5,271 bases of DNA from Bacteroidota bacterium (GTDB taxonomy: Bacteria > Bacteroidota > Bacteroidia > Chitinophagales > Chitinophagaceae). The stretch is taken from contig CANGUS010000147.1 in the NCBI GenBank assembly GCA_947457085.1, positions 1-5,271 of the forward strand, given 5' to 3'. The notes below the pieces were generated by a model, which was not told the DNA's origin, searched no databases, and saw only the letters and a list, made by a program, of their open reading frames with translations. The position numbers and the translations under genes are program-made. This document shows, in pieces, positions 1 to 5,271 of this stretch. Position 1 is the stretch's first letter. Every line of letters starts with the position of its first letter.

Positions 1-121
1 TCCAAAATTCAATTTAAAACAGAAAAAAAGACTTGAAAGCAATTAATTTGATAAGATAGGCTTCCTCTATGTTTTATAAAAACTTTAAGGAAATAAAAAG
101 AGCTTTATCGAAATCATTGAA

Positions 122-129
122 TAAATTTG
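122..129 (+). promoter_or_regulatory. Candidate -7 box for the sugar dehydratase gene
   Basis: TAAATTTG is an exact match to the Bacteroidota -7 consensus TAnnTTTG and lies 19 nt before the ATG at 149, which would give a leader of about a dozen bases. No convincing TTTG -33 box sits about 19 nt upstream, so the call rests on the -7 box and on its identity over 12 bases (TAAATTTGCAAC) with the box before the cysteine desulfurase gene. The rest of 1-148 is AT-rich. It may hold the end of an upstream gene, but nothing in it is recognisable. Confidence 0.45.
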
Positions 130-148
130 CAACCATTAAAATAATTCA

Positions 149-1351
<1,203 letters not shown>

Positions 1352-1370
1352 TTTTTACAGATAAAAATAA

Positions 1371-1404
1371 AAAAATCCTGCATTTTAGATGCAGGATTTT
1401 TTTT
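1371..1404 (+). terminator. Intrinsic terminator after the dehydratase gene, possibly bidirectional
   Basis: The perfect inverted repeat AATCCTGCAT / ATGCAGGATT (1374-1383 with 1389-1398, loop TTTAG) extends to 13 bp through flanking A/T pairs. It is followed by eight T (1397-1404) and begins 20 nt after the stop codon at 1351. The A-run on its left flank would form a U-tract on the other strand, so it could also stop transcripts leaving the converging tRNA gene. Confidence 0.88.
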
Positions 1405-1410
1405 AGCTAC

Positions 1411-1439
1411 AAAAAAAAGACCGTCATAAAGACGATCTT
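1411..1439 (-). terminator. Intrinsic terminator of the tRNA-Gln gene
   Basis: Read on the minus strand, AAGATCGTC (1439-1431) pairs with GACGGTCTT (1425-1417) around the loop TTTAT. All nine pairs form, one being a U-G wobble, and a run of eight T follows (1418-1411). The wobble is a mismatch when read on the plus strand, so the hairpin is better suited to minus-strand RNA. It starts 10 nt after the tRNA 3' end. Confidence 0.8.
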
Positions 1440-1449
1440 ATTTTTCAAG

Positions 1450-1520
1450 TTACCCGACCTGGATTCGAACCAAGACTAACAGTACCAAAAACTGCTGTGC
1501 TACCATTACACCATCAGGCA
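1450..1520 (-). tRNA. tRNA-Gln, anticodon UUG
   Basis: The minus strand folds into a complete 71-nt cloverleaf. It has a 7-bp acceptor stem (TGCCTGA / TCGGGTA) and a D arm with GG in its loop. The anticodon stem is GCAGT / ACTGT with loop TTTTGGT, giving anticodon TTG, which reads CAA and, by wobble, CAG. A 4-nt variable loop follows, then the T arm CTTGG / CCAGG with loop TTCGAAT, and discriminator A. The weak U1-A72 first pair is typical of glutamine tRNAs. CCA is not encoded: the bases after the discriminator are CTT, so CCA must be added after transcription. Five stem pairs are G-U wobbles. The gene has its own promoter and terminator and lies 69 nt downstream of the cysteine desulfurase stop codon. 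Confidence 0.95.
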
Positions 1521-1530
1521 ATTCGGAGTG

Positions 1531-1561
1531 CAAATATAGAACGATTTTGAAAACTAACAAA
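1531..1561 (-). promoter_or_regulatory. Promoter of tRNA-Gln (TTTG-N19-TATATTTG)
   Basis: On the minus strand TTTG (1561-1558) is separated by 19 nt from TATATTTG (1538-1531). This is an exact match in both boxes and spacing to the primary Bacteroidota promoter consensus. Only 10 nt separate the -7 box from the first tRNA base, leaving a 5' leader of a few nucleotides. It is the best-formed promoter in the window. Confidence 0.8.
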
Positions 1562-1589
1562 TAGTATTTAAACTATTTTTTTTCTTTTT

Positions 1590-2720
1590 TTAAGAAAGTA
1601 AGTTTTTTATCTTTTCTACGACAACATCCACCTCATCTTTTGTATTGTATTTGCTAAATGAGAAGCGAATGGGTACTGTATTTTTATATGGATAAATTGC
1701 TTTTATAACATGACTACCACCCTCTGCACCACTGCTGCAAGCACTACCCCCTGAAACGCAAATATTGGCAATATCTAGGTTCATGCTTAATACTTCTGTC
1801 TTTTCATTTTTAGGGAATGAAACATTTAAAACAGTGTATAAACTTTGTTCTCCATCATCGCCATTAATTTCAAGTCCATTTATGCTAGACAACAAAGCTG
1901 TTTTTAAATATTTTTTTAAGCTCAAAATATATTGGCTGTCTTTTTCATAATTTGCTGTTGCATTTTCTAAGGCAGTTGCGAAACCAACAATGTTGGGTAC
2001 ATTTTCTGTACCAGCACGCATCATTCTTTCTTGTGCCCCGCCATTGATGAAAGGTTTTATAGTAACTTCTTTATTGATATATAACATGCCAGATCCTTTG
2101 GGGCCATGAAATTTATGTGCAGATGCACTCAAAAAATGGATAGGAAATTTTTGCAAATCAAAATGAAAATGACCGATCGTTTGCACTGTATCAGTGTGAA
2201 AAATTGCCTGGTATTTTTTGCACAAAAAAGCCACTTTTTCAATGTCTAATAAATTTCCAATTTCATTATTAGCATGCATTAATGTAACTAAAGTTGATTC
2301 GCTGCTTTCACTCAACAAACTTTCCAAATCATGTAAATTAACATGCCCGTTGTCAGTCAATTTAACATAGCTTACTTTACAAGCACCCGTTGATTTTAAA
2401 TACTCTACAGTATGCAATGTGGCGTGGTGTTCAATAGGTGAAGTTATGATGTGTTTACATCCTAAATCACGAACAGCGCCATGAATTGCGGTATTGCTAC
2501 TTTCGGTTCCACAGCTAGTAAAAAAAATTTCACCCGGACTTGTATTTAATATTTTTGCAACAGATTTTCTGGCTTTTTCAATGGCCATTTTAGTTTCTCT
2601 TCCGTAGGAGTATATGGAGGAAGCGTTTCCAAATTTTTCTGTAAAATAAGGCAACATAGCCTTTAAAACATCCTCATCAACAGCGGTTGTAGCTGCATTA
2701 TCAAAATAAATTCTTTGCAT
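1590..2720 (-). CDS. Cysteine desulfurase, NifS/IscS-type class V aminotransferase fold
   Basis: This PLP enzyme removes sulfur from L-cysteine as a persulfide for Fe-S clusters, tRNA thiolation or thio-cofactors. Numbered from the ATG at 2720 the product is 376 residues, normal for the family. It shows the N-terminal YFDNAATTA (5-13), the PLP-stacking His in EHHA (97-100), and Asp177 and Gln180 in HTDTVQ. The Schiff-base Lys203 lies in SAHKFHGPKGSG, and the persulfide Cys328 in SGGSACSSG. An in-frame TTG at 2738 extends the ORF, but the ATG start matches the family N terminus (MQRIYFDNAATT), and the extension runs through a promoter-like box. It follows the lipoprotein gene after a 44-nt gap with no clear terminator, so it could be co-transcribed, independently transcribed, or both. 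No scaffold, sufU/iscU or mnmA neighbour is visible, so its sulfur acceptor cannot be named. Confidence 0.93.
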   Translation of the reverse strand: MQRIYFDNAATTAVDEDVLKAMLPYFTEKFGNASSIYSYGRETKMAIEKARKSVAKILNTSPGEIFFTSCGTESSNTAIHGAVRDLGCKHIITSPIEHHATLHTVEYLKSTGACKVSYVKLTDNGHVNLHDLESLLSESSESTLVTLMHANNEIGNLLDIEKVAFLCKKYQAIFHTDTVQTIGHFHFDLQKFPIHFLSASAHKFHGPKGSGMLYINKEVTIKPFINGGAQERMMRAGTENVPNIVGFATALENATANYEKDSQYILSLKKYLKTALLSSINGLEINGDDGEQSLYTVLNVSFPKNEKTEVLSMNLDIANICVSGGSACSSGAEGGSHVIKAIYPYKNTVPIRFSFSKYNTKDEVDVVVEKIKNLLS

Positions 2721-2726
2721 GTGTTG

Positions 2727-2734
2727 CAAATTTA
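2727..2734 (-). promoter_or_regulatory. Candidate -7 box directly before the cysteine desulfurase ATG
   Basis: TAAATTTG on the minus strand (2734-2727) matches TAnnTTTG exactly and ends only 6 nt before the ATG at 2720. With normal spacing, transcription would begin at or within a base or two of the start codon, giving leaderless mRNA. No good TTTG lies at the -33 position. The box and its downstream bases (TAAATTTGCAAC) are identical to 122-133 on the plus strand. Confidence 0.45.
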
Positions 2735-2764
2735 CCAAGAATGTTCTTAAAAGAATTGTTATTT

Positions 2765-3742
2765 CTATTCTAGCACTTTATACTCAAACTTTGGACTACC
2801 CTTTATTCCTGTTGCGCTGTAAAAATCAATAAAACGAAGTTTGTAAAATCGACCATCTCCATTTTGAATAATAAAATTATACCTATTATTCATAGTATAT
2901 AAATTTTGATCGCGGTCATAATTTTTCCATGAATAACCAATGAGATCCTTTTTAGAAACCAATGAACGAGAAGAAGCAAAATCTTTATTGATAGCATTGT
3001 ATATAGAATTTGAATCAACAGTTCCTAGAGTCGCTGGGTGAAACAAGACGCCATTTACGACATAAGGTAGAGCAGGATTTTGGTCATAAAAGGTTTTATT
3101 ATACAATGTAAATACAAAATCCCATTTCACATTAGGTGCTGGCTCAACATCAGTCACAGTAGTTAAAAAATCAAATGAAAAATAAGTAAATACTTGATCT
3201 TTATTTTTTAAAATAATGATGTCTGTACCGATAGAAGAATTTAAATCCCCCACATGAATGATATATTGAAATGCATCTACATATTTAATTTGAAATTTTC
3301 TTACCCGCGCATTTGTTTTGCCAAGTTTTATTAAATAAACTTGACTTTCTGTATTCCAATTTCCTATGGCAGAAGAATCGATATCATTGCTTGGAGCATC
3401 ATATTTCCAATTTTTGTAAGCGATTAAAGTGTCATTAAAACCAACCGCTGCAAAATCTGATTTACCGGTATTATAGACGGCCATTCCTTGACCACTATTT
3501 GTAAGTACCGCTTTTTGATTGCCTCCAGATTGAAAGGCTAAATGATACAAATTATTTTTAGTCGCGTGGACTACTTTTCCTAAATCTAAATTTATATAAA
3601 ATTGATATTCATAATTTTCCCCCATATCCACTTGCAACATTGAACCATCTCCTTTAGCAGGCAAAGTAATTGGCATCTCTTTTTTTTCACAAGATGAAAA
3701 GAAGATAAATATCCCAAAAAGTAAATAGTAAGTATACCTCAT
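2765..3742 (-). CDS. HmuY-like lipoprotein with two related domains
   Basis: Numbered from ATG 3742 the product has 325 residues. A hydrophobic signal peptide (about 4-17) ends in the lipobox FSSC, with Cys18 as the lipidation site; EKKE follows. The mature part is rich in aromatic and beta-strand-like segments. Its C terminus (about 285-324) contains FIIQNGDGRFYKLRFIDFY and then GSPKFEYKVL, and KWDFVF lies at 206-211. Both resemble the HmuY family, outer-membrane haem-binding or related ligand-binding lipoproteins. Residues about 44-165 seem to repeat the same plan, with LYHLAF, an IGNW segment, then a strand pair ending in YIIHV. This would be a tandem of two HmuY-like halves and explains a length above that of Porphyromonas HmuY, which is about 216 residues. 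Haem binding is not established, because the ligand residues cannot be aligned by eye. The ORF extends to TTG 3751, but ATG 3742 gives a normal signal peptide. No TonB-dependent receptor lies nearby. Confidence 0.75.
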   Translation of the reverse strand: MRYTYYLLFGIFIFFSSCEKKEMPITLPAKGDGSMLQVDMGENYEYQFYINLDLGKVVHATKNNLYHLAFQSGGNQKAVLTNSGQGMAVYNTGKSDFAAVGFNDTLIAYKNWKYDAPSNDIDSSAIGNWNTESQVYLIKLGKTNARVRKFQIKYVDAFQYIIHVGDLNSSIGTDIIILKNKDQVFTYFSFDFLTTVTDVEPAPNVKWDFVFTLYNKTFYDQNPALPYVVNGVLFHPATLGTVDSNSIYNAINKDFASSRSLVSKKDLIGYSWKNYDRDQNLYTMNNRYNFIIQNGDGRFYKLRFIDFYSATGIKGSPKFEYKVLE

Positions 3743-3753
3743 AAATGACAATG

Positions 3754-3787
3754 CAAATTTCTATTTTTAAATGATAAAACAAGCAAA
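3754..3787 (-). promoter_or_regulatory. Candidate promoter of the HmuY-like lipoprotein gene
   Basis: On the minus strand TTTG (3787-3784) lies 22 nt before GAAATTTG (3761-3754), which is one base off TAnnTTTG. The -7 box ends 11 nt before ATG 3742, so any leader would be very short. It sits in a 228-nt gene-free gap (3743-3970) in which I see no other gene. The gap also holds the sppA terminator, so the lipoprotein gene needs its own promoter. Confidence 0.45.
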
Positions 3788-3914
3788 TTAGAACACAATA
3801 AATATCATAGAATTGTCATTTTTTTAAGATTAAGTGGATAAACAGAATTATTACTACAAGATACACATACAATTAAGTGACAAATCAATTTATTTTCATA
3901 ATTGAAACGTATGA

Positions 3915-3948
3915 AATAAAAAATCCGTCAACAATTATTGACGGATTT
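3915..3948 (-). terminator. Intrinsic terminator of sppA
   Basis: A perfect 11-bp stem, AAATCCGTCAA (3921-3931) with TTGACGGATTT (3938-3948), encloses a 6-nt loop. On the minus strand it is followed by six T, an A and further T residues (3923-3915). It begins 22 nt past the sppA stop codon at 3971-3973 and separates sppA from the lipoprotein gene transcriptionally. Confidence 0.85.
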
Positions 3949-3970
3949 AATGAATTAAATATATATTTGT

Positions 3971-5271
3971 TTATCGAATATCAAACAACCAAGGCAATGC
4001 CATTTGCACTTGATTTTGTTGACTTTTTACTTTTTGTATTTCTTTAAAAACAACATATTCCTCGCCCAATACTTTTTTCATGATGGCTTCCTCACGTTTA
4101 TTTCCAGATAATTGATTAACTATTTCTTGCACTTTATCTATTGGTTTTGGGTATTCTACGATTTTATAATCAGTTACTTTAGCCATAGCTGAAGCGCTTT
4201 TTAATGCTCGATCAACATTCCCCAATCCATCAATTAATTTTAAATTCAATGCCGCTTTCCCACTGTAAACATGACCTTGAGCTAACTCCTCTACTTCTTG
4301 CATAGTCAAATTTCTTGCTTTTGCTACACGAGATTTAAATAACATGTAGGTAGTGTCTAAAAATCCTTGAATCCAATTGTGTTCAAACTCAGACATTGGT
4401 CGAGTTAAATTAGGAAAATCTGCATGTTCAGCAGTTTTAACAACATCTGTGGTAATGCCCAATTTATTTTTATAAAATTCACCCATATTAAACATAACGC
4501 CTACTACACCTATGGAACCTGTTAGTGTATTTTGATCTGCAAAAATACTGTCCCCAGCACAAGATAAATAATATCCTCCACTCGCTGCGTAGTTGCCCAT
4601 ACTCACTATAATTGGTTTTACTTTGTTTAATTGCTCCAATTCATGATACATAACTTCACTCGCCAATGCACTCCCTCCTGGTGAATTAATACGTAAAACA
4701 ACGGCTTTTATTTTATCGTCATTTTTAATTTTACGAATACTTTTAGTAAATGTTTTTGAATAAATCTCTTCATCTCCTTCCCCGTCATAAATAGCTCCTT
4801 CGGCATATAAAATAGCGATCTTATCTGTAGCCGTTTTATCAACTATTGTTTCTGCATAATCGTCAGGTGAAATAAAAGAAATTTTATCTGTTTCTTTAAT
4901 TGCTAATTTATTTTTAATTGACAATTCAACTTCATCAGAGAATCGGGTGCCATTAATTACTTTGTAAGCCACTGCATCTTTAGGGAATTTGATAGTTCCT
5001 TCATTTGCCATTTTTGCTAATGTAGCGGTATCTAAACCAGATTTTTTTGAAATCGCCATTAATAACTCTGCATAAAAATCATTTAACAAAGCAGTCAATT
5101 GAAAACGATTGGCATCACTGAAATTTTCTCTCGAATATGGTTCATGTGCCCCTTTGAATTGCCCACAATGAAAAGCTTCTGTTTTTACATCTAATTTCTT
5201 CAACGTTCCTTTATAAAACATGCCTGAAATTGCCAAGCCTTTAAACTCAATACCTCCAGAAGGATTTACAA
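3971..5271 (-). CDS. sppA: Signal peptide peptidase SppA, 67K type (5' end outside window)
   Basis: This is a membrane-bound serine protease of family S49 that degrades signal peptides left in the membrane after secretion. The reading frame stays open to the right window edge: 11 more codons (starting V-N-P-S-G-G) precede the TTG at 5236, and they fit the family, so that TTG is not the start. About 432 residues are visible; long SppA proteins have about 600, so the N-terminal membrane anchor and part of domain 1 are missing. Both halves of the Ser/Lys dyad are present. The Lys is in FKGAHEPYSR (codon 5155-5153; compare Lys209 of E. coli SppA in YKSAVEP). The Ser is in GNYAASGGYY (codon 4582-4580; compare Ser409). 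The second S49 domain also shows INSPGGSALASE and the TLTGSIGVVGV loop. The enzyme should be active. It ends with LPWLFDIR, then a terminator. Confidence 0.93.
   Translation of the reverse strand, partial: VNPSGGIEFKGLAISGMFYKGTLKKLDVKTEAFHCGQFKGAHEPYSRENFSDANRFQLTALLNDFYAELLMAISKKSGLDTATLAKMANEGTIKFPKDAVAYKVINGTRFSDEVELSIKNKLAIKETDKISFISPDDYAETIVDKTATDKIAILYAEGAIYDGEGDEEIYSKTFTKSIRKIKNDDKIKAVVLRINSPGGSALASEVMYHELEQLNKVKPIIVSMGNYAASGGYYLSCAGDSIFADQNTLTGSIGVVGVMFNMGEFYKNKLGITTDVVKTAEHADFPNLTRPMSEFEHNWIQGFLDTTYMLFKSRVAKARNLTMQEVEELAQGHVYSGKAALNLKLIDGLGNVDRALKSASAMAKVTDYKIVEYPKPIDKVQEIVNQLSGNKREEAIMKKVLGEEYVVFKEIQKVKSQQNQVQMALPWLFDIR

Noticed and set aside
1..148. Possible 3' end of an upstream gene at the left edge
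   Set aside because: Several frames read a few codons before a stop, but none has a recognisable protein ending, so no call can be supported.
1765..1950. 61-codon plus-strand ORF inside the cysteine desulfurase gene
   Set aside because: It is antisense to a strongly conserved part of the desulfurase, has no family features and no upstream signals. It is a shadow frame.
2740..2762. Small inverted repeats (for example TTCTT/AAGAA) between the lipoprotein and desulfurase genes as a terminator
   Set aside because: The stems are very short and AT-only in the main, with almost no loop and no T-run after them.
3749..3751. TTG start for the lipoprotein gene
   Set aside because: ATG at 3742 gives a standard signal peptide with the lipobox. 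The TTG lies immediately beside the candidate -7 box, where transcription should begin.
3962..3969. Plus-strand TATATTTG, an exact -7 match, just left of the sppA stop codon
   Set aside because: There is no TTTG box at the right distance and no plus-strand gene follows. It would only give an sppA antisense RNA, and chance matches are expected in AT-rich DNA.
5234..5236. TTG start for sppA giving a 421-residue protein
   Set aside because: The frame remains open to the window edge, and the 11 upstream codons continue the SppA family sequence, so the true start lies outside the window.

Overview
This AT-rich window (roughly one third G+C by eye) looks like part of a chromosome from a member of the Bacteroidota. 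Four things suggest this. Promoter-like boxes fit the TTTG / TAnnTTTG consensus of that phylum. Gene starts lack Shine-Dalgarno sequences. There is a cell-surface lipoprotein resembling the HmuY family, and the signal peptide peptidase is of the long SppA type. The exact genus cannot be read from the sequence.

Layout. One gene lies on the plus strand (149-1351): a 400-residue PLP enzyme of the DegT/DnrJ/EryC1/StrS fold. Histidine replaces the usual Schiff-base lysine, which points to a nucleotide-sugar 3-dehydratase (ColD/E1-like) and not an aminotransferase. It ends at a strong intrinsic terminator (1371-1404) and converges on a minus-strand block. In transcription order that block is: sppA (cut by the right window edge, ending at 3971 with its own terminator at 3915-3948); a double-domain HmuY-like lipoprotein gene (3742-2765); a NifS/IscS-type cysteine desulfurase gene (2720-1590); and a tRNA-Gln(UUG) gene (1520-1450) with its own promoter and terminator.

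The genes do not form an obvious single pathway. The dehydratase would feed deoxysugar synthesis for surface polysaccharide, SppA clears membrane-embedded signal peptides, the lipoprotein is probably a surface ligand binder (haem is possible), and the desulfurase mobilises sulfur. The only plausible link is that tRNA-Gln(UUG) is a known substrate of wobble-uridine 2-thiolation, whose sulfur comes from a cysteine desulfurase.

Two computed start codons were moved from TTG to a downstream ATG: the desulfurase to 2720 and the lipoprotein to 3742. All four gene starts visible in the window are preceded by a near-identical A(A/T)ATTTGCA box, close enough to two of the ATGs to imply very short leaders or leaderless mRNA. 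I saw no mobile element, CRISPR array or defence system. No gene-free stretch exceeds about 230 bases. I do not see a clearly new multi-gene system. The most unusual items are the histidine-type sugar dehydratase lacking the iron-sulfur cysteines and the tandem HmuY-like lipoprotein.
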